Source of the DNA: Desulfobacterales bacterium
Lineage (GTDB): Bacteria; Desulfobacterota; Desulfobacteria; Desulfobacterales; JAEINQ01
Assembly: GCA_016342285.1 (NCBI GenBank)
Contig: JAEINQ010000046.1
Span: forward strand, 1-55,575
Reading direction: 5' to 3'
Length of the DNA stretch: 55,575 nt
Shown here one piece after another: positions 14,560 through 23,754 of this stretch. A program made the translations under genes and the position numbers. The stretch's first letter is position 1. Each line of letters opens with the position of its first letter. Below the pieces are notes generated by a model. The model was given only the letters and a program-made list of their open reading frames with translations, did not search any database and was not told the DNA's origin.

Positions 14560-16239
14560 ATGAAGATTGCATCTGGCCGGAACACGGCAACCCGATTCAA
14601 CGATTATCCCCATTTCCGCCAACTCTGGATCCAGGTGGTCATGGCGCTGCTGGCGGTGGCCATTATTCCGCTGATTATCCTCAGCCGCGGCATGTATGCC
14701 TATGGCGAATCCATGCTCCGGAAAAACATTCTCCAGTCGCTCAAAGCCCAGGTGGTGGACCACCGGGATGCCATCGACCGGTTTCTTGAAGAACGCACCC
14801 TGGACCTGGCGTTGATTCTGGACAACAGTCAGGGGCTGCGTCTTTCCGAGGCCGGCACCCTGGAAACGGTTTTTGGGTCTCTTCAGCGGCGATTGCCGTG
14901 TTTTCAGGACCTGGGGATCATCGACGGCCAGGGGCGCCATCTGGCCTATGTCGGCCCGTTTCACCTGGAGACCCGGAACTATGGCAAGGCTGACTGGTTT
15001 GCCGCGGTGATGGACCAGGGGGTGTATATCAGCGACGTGTTCATGGGGTTTCGCCTGGAGCCGCATTTTATCATCGCCGTACGTCAGATGAGAAACGACG
15101 GGGTCCGTATTTTGCGGGCCACGGTCGATGCCCGGTATTTTCATTCCCGGGTTTCGGGTCTGGGAGGCCACGAAAGGGCCGATGCCTTTCTTCTCGACCG
15201 TGCCGGCCACTACCAGACCCGGCCACGGACCGGGAGGCGGTTGATGGCCCTGTCGGGCATTGATGTGGGCGATCCCTTCCAAGGGGTCCGGAGCGAAACC
15301 GTGGGCGAAACCATTCGCCTGACCACATGGCTGGCCCGCGTTCCGTGGCTCTGCGTGGTCCAGGTCCGGATGCCGGAGGCATTTGCTCCCTTACATAAGG
15401 CCCGGACGGTGATGGCTTATGCCCTGGGCTTGAGTGCGGCGCTGATTGTGCTGACGGTGGTGCTGACCACCAACCGCCTGGTGGCCCTGCTGGAGAGCAA
15501 GCGGTTGAGCATCGGCCGGCTCGATCGGCAGTTGCGAAGAAGCAGCTTTCTAGCCTCTTCCATGGACCTGTCCCAGGGCTTTTTCAGTGAGCTGCGCGAT
15601 ATTCAGGCCAATATCGATGCTTCCCTGGCCTGGACGCGCGACCGGGCCGGCCGCCACGGGGCCGACGAGATCCAGACTGAGGGACTGGAGCAGATTCGAT
15701 CGGAAAACGACCGGGGGCGAAAGGCCTTGGAGAGCCTGACCGCGTTTGTCCGTCCCACGGAGGCCATGGTCAGCCCGGTAGAACTCAACGGGCTCATGGA
15801 TGAACTGGTTGCGGTTCTTTCCGGAGAGCTTCGCCGCCGCCGGATTCGCATTGACCGCGACCCGCAAGGGAAAGAGATCACGGTCCGCAGCGACCGGGCC
15901 AAACTTCGGCAGGTGTTTTTAAACCTCATGCAAAACGCCGTGGCTGCCGTGGATACCGACGGCGTCATCTCCATCTCCATGCATGGATCGCCTCAAGGGG
16001 CGGCGGTGACCCTGGTTGACAGCGGTTCGGGAATCGATCCCAAGGATAGCCAGCGGATTTTCGAGCCGTTGTTCACCACAAGGCGCGACGGTACCGGGCT
16101 GGGGCTTTCTATCTGCCGGGACATCATGGCGGAGCTGGGAGGGTCTGTCACGGTGGATGCCCGACCCGACCCGGGGGCTGTTTTCACGGTCACTATCCCT
16201 CGGGAAATCCCTGACGGCCGGGGGGCGACGACGGCGTGA
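14560..16239 (+). CDS. degenerate sensor histidine kinase lacking the phospho-acceptor His
   Basis: 559-aa Cache-type kinase paralogous to those at 19096, 27152 and 34858. TM1 about 23-45, extracellular sensor with GVYISDVFMGFR (154-165), TM2 about 286-304. In the HisKA region (330-360), where the paralogues have AHEINNP, this protein reads DLSQGFFSELRDIQANIDAS with no His. The ATPase domain keeps its N box (QVFLNLMQNA, 451-460), G1 DSGSGID (487-493) and G2 GTGLGL (511-516). It may bind ATP yet cannot autophosphorylate on the usual residue. It could act in a heterodimer with a paralogue, as a phosphatase, or be decaying. Pairs by position with the receiver-CBS protein upstream. Confidence 0.9.
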   Translation: MKIASGRNTATRFNDYPHFRQLWIQVVMALLAVAIIPLIILSRGMYAYGESMLRKNILQSLKAQVVDHRDAIDRFLEERTLDLALILDNSQGLRLSEAGTLETVFGSLQRRLPCFQDLGIIDGQGRHLAYVGPFHLETRNYGKADWFAAVMDQGVYISDVFMGFRLEPHFIIAVRQMRNDGVRILRATVDARYFHSRVSGLGGHERADAFLLDRAGHYQTRPRTGRRLMALSGIDVGDPFQGVRSETVGETIRLTTWLARVPWLCVVQVRMPEAFAPLHKARTVMAYALGLSAALIVLTVVLTTNRLVALLESKRLSIGRLDRQLRRSSFLASSMDLSQGFFSELRDIQANIDASLAWTRDRAGRHGADEIQTEGLEQIRSENDRGRKALESLTAFVRPTEAMVSPVELNGLMDELVAVLSGELRRRRIRIDRDPQGKEITVRSDRAKLRQVFLNLMQNAVAAVDTDGVISISMHGSPQGAAVTLVDSGSGIDPKDSQRIFEPLFTTRRDGTGLGLSICRDIMAELGGSVTVDARPDPGAVFTVTIPREIPDGRGATTA

Positions 16240-16260
16240 GTCTCCTGAAAAGAGGCAACG

Positions 16261-16398
16261 TATCAATATCTAATACCCAATATCCAACTTCCAATTTCCA
16301 AGTAAGGCATTCTGCCATTTATCGCTTTGTTAAATTGGCGGAGTGAAGCGACTCCATGCTTGGTTATTGGATATTGGGGATTGGAAATTCAATATTGT
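16261..16398 (+). repeat. heptamer-armed palindromic intergenic element (copy E)
   Basis: Left arm 16261-16302 and right arm 16360-16398 are inverted arrays of 7-bp units (TTGGATA, TTGGGGA, TTGGAAA and variants; about five or six per arm). The core holds GGCATTCTGCCAT and the stem GGAGTGAAGCGACTCC (16340-16355), the same core as in copies A-D but in the opposite absolute orientation, matching the opposite transcription of its neighbours. Confidence 0.75.
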
Positions 16399-16498
16399 CT
16401 TTTAACAGTAGTCTGTTTTCTCGCTGCCAACGGCAGCCTCTTTATAGGTCCACCACGATAAGTAAAGGTTTTGTCTTTAGCGTAAAGCATTTCCATCC

Positions 16499-18835
16499 AT
16501 GATCAAACGCGAGCACCTCAAACTGGCCATCGACGCCATTGCCCGGCAGGCTCCGGAGATCGGCTACGCCCTGGAGGCCCTGCTCCATGCCGGTGCCATC
16601 GACGCGCCGGGGACCGGGGATCCGCCGCCGCCGCCCGGCGGTCTCTATTTCTGGTTCCGCAAAGAGCCGGTGGTCGTCCACCGGACCGGCTTTTTCACCG
16701 AAGGGGTCGATATTCTGGTACAGCCCCTGTTGGTCCGTTATGGTGAAATGGCCGGTCTTCAGGCGCGAAACGGCACGTCGGCCCTTGTTGATCTGGGCCG
16801 GGCCGCCGAAGCCATCCGTGTCATCGGTCTCGACACGGCGGTCCGGTTTGAGATCGACGGGGTCCTGGCCCGGCTGCACCGGCGCGCGGCCAAGGCGACC
16901 CATCCCGAAACGGGCCAATTTATCCGTGACCGGATCGACCGGCTGGCCCCGGTCCAAAGTGCTCCGCCTGCCCGGTGCATCGAGGCCCTTGATCCGGGGC
17001 TGGCCGGGGGTGCGGGCGATGGCTTTCAGGGCGTGCTGGCCGATGGCCGCCCGGCCTTTTTCATCCCCTTTCCCTTCAGCCATGCCGCCCTGGTTCAGGC
17101 CGCTGATCTGGACCTGGAATTTTTCCATCTGCGTTTTCTGCTTCGGTGTCTGGAAAAAGGGCACGAGGACCGGCTTTTCGGCTGTTTGGCCGGTGGCCGG
17201 ATCGAGGGTCTGGTCTATCTTGACCCCCAACGCCGCCGGGCGTCACCTCGTCTGGAAATTGTTTACATTGCCTCGCGCCGGGGCGCCGGGGACCGAACCG
17301 CGCGAGATGCCCCGCCGGGGATCGGCACCTTTCTGGTGGCCGGTACCTGGCTGCTGTGGCAGGTGCGTTACCCCGGTGCCCGGGAACTGTTTCTGGACGC
17401 GGAGGTGGCGGCCCGCCCCTTTTACGATGCGGTCGGTTTCCGGCCGCGTCGAATTTGCGGATACGTCTTGGAGCGTCCCGGCGACCGCCTGCTGGCGGCC
17501 ATTGTCACCATGGCCGACCTCAGTCCGGTTCTCGCTCCGGCCGTGGTGGCGAAGGTGGCCGACCAGGTCCGCCGCCGGTTGGCCGATTTGGGACGCCGCC
17601 GATCTCCGGCGCCGGCGGATCGGCAGCGGCTATTGGCCCTGGCCCGGTCCTGCGTGTTGGTGCAGCACCGGCCCGCCATTGCCAGGACAGCCGTCGAGGT
17701 GCTCCTGAGTCGGGGGAAACAGATACCCGAGTCCGAGGGACTGATCCGCCTGGCCACCACCGGTGGCCGGGTCCGGTTCCGGGACTCCCCGTTGCCGGAG
17801 CCGGTCGCCGTGGTCCACGATCTGCGGTTTTGTCGCCACCTGGAAGGGATCTTTCATATGGAAGGGGCCCGGCGGATTCAGGCCGTGGAGGCGGCCTTGC
17901 ATCACCCCAGCCTGGCCGGAAAGTGGTTCAACGTTGAGCCGAGGCCAGCCACCGAAGAAGAGCTGTGCCGGGTTCACACCCAAGCCCATGTGGCGGCGGT
18001 GGCCCGCACCGCCTGCGGCCCAATCACCTCTTTGGACCCGGACACCCAGGCTACGGCGCATTCCTTTGAGACGGCGCGCCTGGCCGCAGGCTCCGTGATC
18101 GACCTGCTCGACCGGGTATGGCGCGGCGAGAATCCCCGGGGGATGGCTTTTGTGCGGCCGCCCGGTCACCATGCCGAGCCCCAAAAGGCCATGGGGTTTT
18201 GTCTCTTCAACAACATCGCCCTGGGTGCATGCCACCTCATGGATTGCCACGGGGCCCGGCGCATCCTGATCGTGGATATCGACGCCCATCACGGAAACGG
18301 CACCCAGACGGTTTTTTACGACGACGACCGGGTGCTGTTCGTCTCCCTGCACCGGTTTCCGGGATATCCGGGAACCGGAAGCCTTTCGGAAACGGGCGGC
18401 GGTCAGGGGACGGGGTTTAACGTCAATGTGCCCCTTCCCGGCGGGTTGGGGGACGCCGATCTGGTCCAGGTGATCCAGCACATGGTTCTGCCCCTGAGCC
18501 GGGCCTGGCACCCGGAGATCATTCTGGTCTCCTGCGGATTCGACCTTCATCGCTACGACCGGCTCGGCGGCATGAAAGGCTCTTCCCGGGGGTATGCGCA
18601 AATGACGACCCTGCTGGTGCAGGCGGCCCAAGCGTTTTGCGGCGGCCGGATCGCCTTTGTCCTGGAAGGCGGATACAATGTACTGGCCATGGAGACCTGT
18701 ACCCGCAGCGTGATGCAGGTCCTTTGCGGAAAAGCCCCGCCCCCTGCCGACCGGTCGACGCGCTCCAGGCCGACCCTTGGCCCCCTGATCAAGGCCCTGG
18801 CCGTCCAGAAAAAGTACTGGCCCGGTCTTCGCTGA
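16499..18835 (+). CDS. GNAT acetyltransferase - histone-deacetylase-family fusion
   Basis: 778-aa fusion. Residues about 200-325 look like a GNAT N-acetyltransferase (RLEIVYIASR strand, PPGIGTFLVAGTWLLW acetyl-CoA loop and helix, ARPFYDAVGFRPR ending). Residues about 435-745 are a class II HDAC/AcuC-type amidohydrolase: RPPGHHAE (553-560; H557, H558), Zn ligands D595 and H597 in DIDAHHGNGT, third ligand D682 (SCGFDLHR) and Tyr726 (LEGGYN). All catalytic residues of a zinc deacylase are present. A single chain could thus add and remove acetyl groups on lysine or polyamines; substrate unknown. Residues 1-200 are unrecognised. It stands alone between two kinase loci and starts at ATG 16499, with a weak ribosome site. 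Confidence 0.88.
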   Translation: MIKREHLKLAIDAIARQAPEIGYALEALLHAGAIDAPGTGDPPPPPGGLYFWFRKEPVVVHRTGFFTEGVDILVQPLLVRYGEMAGLQARNGTSALVDLGRAAEAIRVIGLDTAVRFEIDGVLARLHRRAAKATHPETGQFIRDRIDRLAPVQSAPPARCIEALDPGLAGGAGDGFQGVLADGRPAFFIPFPFSHAALVQAADLDLEFFHLRFLLRCLEKGHEDRLFGCLAGGRIEGLVYLDPQRRRASPRLEIVYIASRRGAGDRTARDAPPGIGTFLVAGTWLLWQVRYPGARELFLDAEVAARPFYDAVGFRPRRICGYVLERPGDRLLAAIVTMADLSPVLAPAVVAKVADQVRRRLADLGRRRSPAPADRQRLLALARSCVLVQHRPAIARTAVEVLLSRGKQIPESEGLIRLATTGGRVRFRDSPLPEPVAVVHDLRFCRHLEGIFHMEGARRIQAVEAALHHPSLAGKWFNVEPRPATEEELCRVHTQAHVAAVARTACGPITSLDPDTQATAHSFETARLAAGSVIDLLDRVWRGENPRGMAFVRPPGHHAEPQKAMGFCLFNNIALGACHLMDCHGARRILIVDIDAHHGNGTQTVFYDDDRVLFVSLHRFPGYPGTGSLSETGGGQGTGFNVNVPLPGGLGDADLVQVIQHMVLPLSRAWHPEIILVSCGFDLHRYDRLGGMKGSSRGYAQMTTLLVQAAQAFCGGRIAFVLEGGYNVLAMETCTRSVMQVLCGKAPPPADRSTRSRPTLGPLIKALAVQKKYWPGLR

Positions 18836-19095
18836 AACTCCTGATACACACCCTTGTCCCCCGGCAGTAGACAACCGCTTTTCGGTGCCGGTTCGATCCC
18901 TGGCGCACCGGTCATGGGGCCGATCCGGCGGCGATTCCGTAACCACCCGCAAAACAAACTGTTTTCCGCTTTTCCGGACAATGCAAAAGCCGTTTCCCAT
19001 GGATGACGGGATTGGCATGGTCGTTGAATAGGAGAGAGGGGGAAAGGGTAGAAGATGACTGAAGCAAACCGGCAGCACACGGCGGAGCGAGGCCC

Positions 19096-20859
19096 ATGGA
19101 AGATGCAAGATCGCCCGACGGATTGAACTTGCAGGAGGCGGTGCCGGGTTCGAAGAACTACGCCCGGCTCTTTCGTCGATTCGTTCTGCTGACCATGGTC
19201 TGCTCCCTCCTGCCGCTGCTTCTCACCGGCTGGGGGCTTCACCTGTATTATGCCCGTTTTTCCAGGGAGCGGACCGTTGCCGCCCTGAAAAACGAGGTGG
19301 GTCACCACCGCAAAATCATTGAACTCTTTCTCCAGGAGCGTTGCGCCAAGCTTCAACTCATCGCTGCCACCCAGTCCAAGGGCTATCTGACGACGCCGGC
19401 TAATCTCAAGGTGGTTTTCGAACTGATCAACCGGGACCATTGGACCATCAGCGATATGGGCGTCATCGATGCTGACGGTCGCCACCTGGCCTACATCGGC
19501 CCATACGATCTCATGGACAAGAATTATGCCGATACCTTCTGGTTCAAGGCGGTCATGGACAAGGGGGTCTACATCAGCGACATGTTCATGGGGTTTCGCA
19601 GGGAACCCCATTTTGTCATTGCCGTGGCCTCGGCTCCCGGACCCGGGCGGTGGATTCTGCGGGCCACCATCGATACCGAGGCGTTCCGGTCTTTGGTGGA
19701 AAACGTTCGGATCGGCAACACCGGAGAGGTCTATCTGGTCAACGGCCAGGGGATACTCCAGACCAGTCCCCGGTTTTCTGGCCGGATCATGGACCGGACC
19801 GCGGATCCGATCCAGGCCCCTCACGCCGGCATCCGCATTCGGGTTATCGAGCCCCGGCGGGAAAAGAACGGAGAGGCGATTCCCCGACGGATCGTCAGCC
19901 AGGTATGGCTCGATCATCCGCGGTGGCTGCTGGTGGTCCGGCAGGATTTCGACGAGGCGTTTAAGGCCGTGGGCCTGGCCAGCAAGGCCGCCCTGATCTT
20001 TTTGCACATCAGTGCCCTGACCATCCTTGTCGTTGCAATCTTTATCACCCGGCACATGATCTCCGTCATCCGCAGCCGCGACCATGCGGCAGACGATCTC
20101 AACCGCCAGTTGATGCAGGCCAGCAAGCTGGCTTCCATCGGCCAGCTTTCGGCCGGGGTGGCCCACGAAATCAACAACCCCCTGGCCATCGTCATGACCG
20201 AACGCCAGTTGCTGCTCGATGCCCATCATCGCCATTCGGTGGCCGATTCCGATTTTTCCGCCCAGTTCGAGGACTCCATGGCCCAGATCGGTCTTCAGAT
20301 TCAGCGCTGCAAGCGCATTACCCATAACCTGTTGCGTTTTTCCCGAAGAACCCGTTCGGTGATTGAAGAGGTTGATCTCAATGGCTTTGTGCAGGAGGTG
20401 GTGGAACTCATGGAGCGCGAAGCCAGGGCCAACGGCATCAATTTCCATGTCCGACTCGATGCCCAACTACCGGTGATCCTTTCGGATCCGTCCCAGCTTC
20501 AGCAGGTCTTTTTGAACCTGATCACCAATGCCGTGGACGCCCATGAGGAGAAACCATACGGATCCGTGAGCCTGGAAACGGCCGTGGCCCCGGACCACGA
20601 AGGGGTAATTCTGTCCATTTCAGATACCGGGTGCGGCATTGCGCCTCAACACCTAGACAAGATTTTCGACCCCTTCTTCACCACCAAACCGGTGGGAAAG
20701 GGGACGGGGCTGGGATTGAGCATCTGTTACAGCATCATCGGGCGGCTCGGCGGCGAAATCCGGGTGAAAAGCACCCTGGGCGAGGGAACGACATTTGATA
20801 TCTTCCTGCCGCCGAATCCGCCGGTGGCGCTCTTAAAAGAAATGGGGGGTGCCCATTGA
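19096..20859 (+). CDS. Cache-type sensor histidine kinase
   Basis: 587-aa member of the four-paralogue kinase family of this window. TM1 about 29-48, sensor domain with MGVIDADGRHLAYIGP and GVYISDMFMGF, TM2 about 299-317, HisKA with H357 (GVAHEINNP), then a full HATPase set (QQVFLNLITNA, DTGCGI, GTGLGL). The sensor fold is probably a double Cache domain that binds a small extracellular ligand. It is followed by a single-receiver regulator at 20897, its likely partner. Confidence 0.93.
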   Translation: MEDARSPDGLNLQEAVPGSKNYARLFRRFVLLTMVCSLLPLLLTGWGLHLYYARFSRERTVAALKNEVGHHRKIIELFLQERCAKLQLIAATQSKGYLTTPANLKVVFELINRDHWTISDMGVIDADGRHLAYIGPYDLMDKNYADTFWFKAVMDKGVYISDMFMGFRREPHFVIAVASAPGPGRWILRATIDTEAFRSLVENVRIGNTGEVYLVNGQGILQTSPRFSGRIMDRTADPIQAPHAGIRIRVIEPRREKNGEAIPRRIVSQVWLDHPRWLLVVRQDFDEAFKAVGLASKAALIFLHISALTILVVAIFITRHMISVIRSRDHAADDLNRQLMQASKLASIGQLSAGVAHEINNPLAIVMTERQLLLDAHHRHSVADSDFSAQFEDSMAQIGLQIQRCKRITHNLLRFSRRTRSVIEEVDLNGFVQEVVELMEREARANGINFHVRLDAQLPVILSDPSQLQQVFLNLITNAVDAHEEKPYGSVSLETAVAPDHEGVILSISDTGCGIAPQHLDKIFDPFFTTKPVGKGTGLGLSICYSIIGRLGGEIRVKSTLGEGTTFDIFLPPNPPVALLKEMGGAH

Positions 20860-20896
20860 ATCCGAAAGAACAATAGCACGGGGAAAGGAGAAAACC

Positions 20897-21358
20897 ATGG
20901 CAAAATCAAGAATTCTTCTGGTAGACGATGAAGTCGTTTTCGCCCAGAACATGACCAAATTGCTCACGGCCAGAGGCTACGATGTCACCTTCATGGAGAG
21001 CGGCGACAGTGCGATCCGTGCCTTGGAGAGCAGCCGGGACTTCGACGTGGTGGTGCTGGATCTGAAGATGCCGGGGATGGACGGGCTGGCCACCCTCAAG
21101 GAGATCAAGAAACTCGGGCTGTTGACCGAAACCCTGATCCTGACCGGCCACGGTTCCATCGATACGGCCCTGGAAGCGGTGAAGCTCGGCGCCTACGATT
21201 ATCTGACCAAACCGTGTGAGATCGACGAACTGGTGGCCAAGATCGAAAAGGCCTGGGACAAGAAAGATACCGCCAGCCGGCAGGACATCCAGGAGCGGAT
21301 TCAGAAAGTGGTCGAATCGCCCCGGGATGTCTTTGATGTTTTTCCCAAGGGCAGATAG
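20897..21358 (+). CDS. single-domain response regulator
   Basis: 153 aa: receiver with DD at 10-11, D55 (VLDLKMPG), conserved T/S (LTGHGS) and K near 105 (TKPC), plus a charged C-terminal helix and no DNA-binding domain. I start at ATG 20897 (GGAAAGGAG upstream) rather than 20849, which overlaps the kinase. Probably accepts phosphate from the kinase upstream and acts by protein contact. Confidence 0.92.
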   Translation: MAKSRILLVDDEVVFAQNMTKLLTARGYDVTFMESGDSAIRALESSRDFDVVVLDLKMPGMDGLATLKEIKKLGLLTETLILTGHGSIDTALEAVKLGAYDYLTKPCEIDELVAKIEKAWDKKDTASRQDIQERIQKVVESPRDVFDVFPKGR

Positions 21359-21495
21359 CCTCGTTTCCATCCGTAAATGGCCTTTTTGTCCCCTTTGGGG
21401 CATGCGTGAAACGATCCGCTCTGGGGCGGGTGTCATTTGGGTCGCTTCACCCCGATTGAGGTCGACAACTCGGCAGTCCGGCCCGGGAGGTAACC

Positions 21496-22431
21496 ATGAC
21501 GGGGCAACTTGACACGGTGATCTGCGCAACCGATCAGCCTGCTGCCGGCAACCGGTTGCTGGCCTATGGAAAGGCTTTTTCCAAATGCCTTTGTGCCCGG
21601 CTGGTCCTGTGCCATGTGATCGACAATGTTCCGCCGCCGCTCCTGACCACCGCCCATGCAGCGGCCTATGCCGGGCTTCAGCGCCGGCGGGCCGCGGAAG
21701 CCAACGAACGCCTTGACCAAATGCTTTCCGGATCGGGGGCTGAGATGCCGCACGTCGCCGAGGTGGTCCAAGGTGCCGTGGCCGATCAGTTGCGCCGCCT
21801 GGCCGGGAGAAGTGGAGTGTCCATGGTCATCACCGCCTTGCGTCACCTCTCCTGGCTGGAACGGCTCACCCGGGAGTCGGTGACCGGGGCCCTGCTCGCC
21901 ACCTCTTCGCTTTCCCTGCTGGCGTTGACCGACGGGCCTTCGGCGGTGCCCCAGGAAACCCTGCTCGACCCGGTCATTGCCCGGATCGTGGTGGGGGTTG
22001 ATTTTTTGCCGGGTTCTGGAGGGGCGTTGGCCATGGCAGTGATGCTGGCACGGCGCTTCAATGCCGAACTGCATCTGATCCGGGTTTTGGATTCGGCCGG
22101 CAATGGAGATCCGGTTCGGCAGATCCAGGAGCGGTTCCTTGCACCCGAAGCAGCCGATGGACTGGTGGTGAAAACGGTGGTGACCGCGGGTCGTCCCCAT
22201 GAGGCCCTGGTCCGATATGCGGCTGAATGTCGGGCCGACCTGGTGGTGGTGGGCAAGCGGCGGCGAAGCCGAATGCTGCCGCTGGGGATCCATTCCACGG
22301 CCTGGCGGATCATGGGCCGGGCGGTTTGTCCGGTGTTATCGGTTTCGCCGGTTTTCGGCCAGCCGGGCCGTTTCGTCGGGCCGGCCGAAGCGAGTCCCTT
22401 TATCGGTGAGGTCCGGCTTCCGGACGCGTAA
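21496..22431 (+). CDS. tandem universal stress protein (two Usp domains)
   Basis: 311 aa with two UspA folds: 1-150 (LDTVICATDQ, VIDNVPPP, SVTGALLATSSLSLLAL) and 155-295 (ARIVVGVDFLPG, ADLVVVGKRRRSRMLPLGIHSTAWRIMGRAVCPVLSV). The second half keeps a G-S/T-type motif only loosely, so ATP binding is uncertain. GGGAGGTAACC precedes the ATG. It lies 137 bp after the response regulator, probably part of the same signalling unit. Confidence 0.88.
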   Translation: MTGQLDTVICATDQPAAGNRLLAYGKAFSKCLCARLVLCHVIDNVPPPLLTTAHAAAYAGLQRRRAAEANERLDQMLSGSGAEMPHVAEVVQGAVADQLRRLAGRSGVSMVITALRHLSWLERLTRESVTGALLATSSLSLLALTDGPSAVPQETLLDPVIARIVVGVDFLPGSGGALAMAVMLARRFNAELHLIRVLDSAGNGDPVRQIQERFLAPEAADGLVVKTVVTAGRPHEALVRYAAECRADLVVVGKRRRSRMLPLGIHSTAWRIMGRAVCPVLSVSPVFGQPGRFVGPAEASPFIGEVRLPDA

Positions 22432-22650
22432 ATGGTCTACGCCCCTAAGGTGCGGATTCCAATTGCCGATTGAAAAACAGGGGCCGGAAGTAAATTCTAT
22501 GTTTGGGTTGCCAGGACGGCAAAAGGTGGGTGAGCGGCGGCGGGTTTGTTCTTGAGGCTTCCGGCTTCCCTGTTAAGGTAAATTGGTGTTGTATTCAAAT
22601 CATGGCGGGCAAATTGGCTAATTGGCCTTTTACGTGCTTGGCCGACCGGG

Positions 22651-22685
22651 AATCCGATCCGGCGCAGAGGCACCGGACCGGATTC
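22651..22685. terminator. possible bidirectional terminator
   Basis: GAATCCGATCCGG / CCGGACCGGATTC, a 12/13 stem with a 9-base loop, placed between the convergent Usp gene and the binding-protein gene. No strong T run. The rest of 22432-22711 shows nothing recognisable. Confidence 0.4.
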
Positions 22686-22711
22686 GACGGCGGTCTATCA
22701 ACGTTTCCTAC

Positions 22712-23515
22712 CTATTGAGCGATGGGCATAACCCCCGTTTCCTTCAACAGGGAGAGGCCTTTATCAGAGCGGATGAAATCGATGAATTTTTTGGCCGCTC
22801 CGGCCGGATTGCCCTTGGTGACGAAGTAGAAAGTTTGCATGTACGGATAGCTGGCGTCGCGCGGAGCGACGTCGTTGATCTTGACGATCCGCAATCCGTC
22901 CTGGGCGGCAGTCGCCCCCTGGCCGATGAAAGAGATGGAGTAGGGGAGCTGCTGCACCGCTTCGATGACCCGGGTCGATTGGTAGGACATGTAGTCGTAG
23001 AGGATCTCACTGCGCTTCATGGCCAGGGAGTCGAAGTTTTTGTAGGCTGCCGTGCCCTTGCCGGGAACGATGACGGTGATGGGCTTGTCCGGTCCGCCCA
23101 CGGCCTTCCAGTTGGTGATGGTTTTGCTGAAAATGCCGCGAAGCTGTGCTTCGGTCAGGTTGTCGATGTTGCATGTGGTGTTGGTGATCACGGCAAGGGG
23201 ATCATTGCAAAAAGGGATTTCCACATAGCCGCTTTCCTTGTGGCGGTAGTATAGGGGCCGGACGCTGGCGGCCAGATCGCTGAATTCGTTCATGAGCCGG
23301 TAGACGGCGGCTTCGGAGGTGGAGACGTAAAGATCCACTGCGATGCCCGACTGGGCCGTGAAGGCATTCAGGGCTTTTTGGCCCAAGGTGTCGTTGATCT
23401 GGGCCGAGGCGCTGAACTGAAGCGTTTGTTTGGCCTGGACTGCCGGAACCAGAAGTACCAGACACAGCAATAGTCCTGTGATGGTTGCCAAGAGATGGTG
23501 ACGTTTTGCTTTCAT
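22712..23515 (-). CDS. PstS-like phosphate-family periplasmic binding protein
   Basis: 267-aa exported protein: signal peptide 1-28 (KAKRHH then LLATITGLLLCLVLLVPAVQA, cut after VQAKQ), followed by a type II periplasmic-binding fold of the PstS/phosphate class (IPFCNDPLAVITN, LTEAQLRGIFSKTITNWKAVGG, VIVPGKGTAAYKNFDS, SISFIGQG). The LRGIFSGxxxxW segment is a hallmark of this group. No pst permease is nearby, so it may deliver to a distant transporter or serve a sensor. A consensus sigma-54 promoter (23615) and the enhancer-like palindrome (23739) lie upstream, pointing to NtrC-type control. Confidence 0.9.
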   Translation of the reverse strand: MKAKRHHLLATITGLLLCLVLLVPAVQAKQTLQFSASAQINDTLGQKALNAFTAQSGIAVDLYVSTSEAAVYRLMNEFSDLAASVRPLYYRHKESGYVEIPFCNDPLAVITNTTCNIDNLTEAQLRGIFSKTITNWKAVGGPDKPITVIVPGKGTAAYKNFDSLAMKRSEILYDYMSYQSTRVIEAVQQLPYSISFIGQGATAAQDGLRIVKINDVAPRDASYPYMQTFYFVTKGNPAGAAKKFIDFIRSDKGLSLLKETGVMPIAQ

Positions 23516-23614
23516 GACGGTCCTCCGTTGTGATCGTTTTGGGTTGAATTCACCCGTTCAATATGCCGAGACGTTTTTATCAAAAGCTCTCGAACAACTT
23601 TGATGCTATCCTTG

Positions 23615-23630
23615 TGCAACCGGTGTGCCA
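23615..23630 (-). promoter_or_regulatory. consensus sigma-54 promoter
   Basis: On the minus strand TGGCACA-CCGG-TTGCA, a full match to the -24/-12 consensus. The transcript would start about 23603, roughly 88 bases before the binding-protein ATG. Confidence 0.8.
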
Positions 23631-23738
23631 GATAAGAATTTAATCGAAGAAAAATTCAACTGCTTGTTATTGCTTTTACTTTTTCGATAATGCGGAGTGG
23701 GTTCCCTTTTGGACGTCTGGCGGGCGACGTCGAAGTTT

Positions 23739-23754
23739 TTTACAGGATGTAAAG
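23739..23754. promoter_or_regulatory. enhancer-like palindrome
   Basis: Minus strand CTTTACATCCTGTAAA, the same 16 bp as at 5146-5161. Its edge is 108 bp upstream of the -24 element at 23630. Both spacing and sequence fit an activator binding site. The rest of 23516-23886 holds no gene. Confidence 0.65.

Noticed and set aside
19014..19030. TGGCATG-GTCG-TTGAA ahead of the kinase at 19096
   Set aside because: The -12 GC is replaced by GA and no CTTTACA palindrome lies upstream.
18836..19095. GGTTCGATCCC-like string as a tRNA T-arm
   Set aside because: No acceptor, D-arm or anticodon stem can be built around it.
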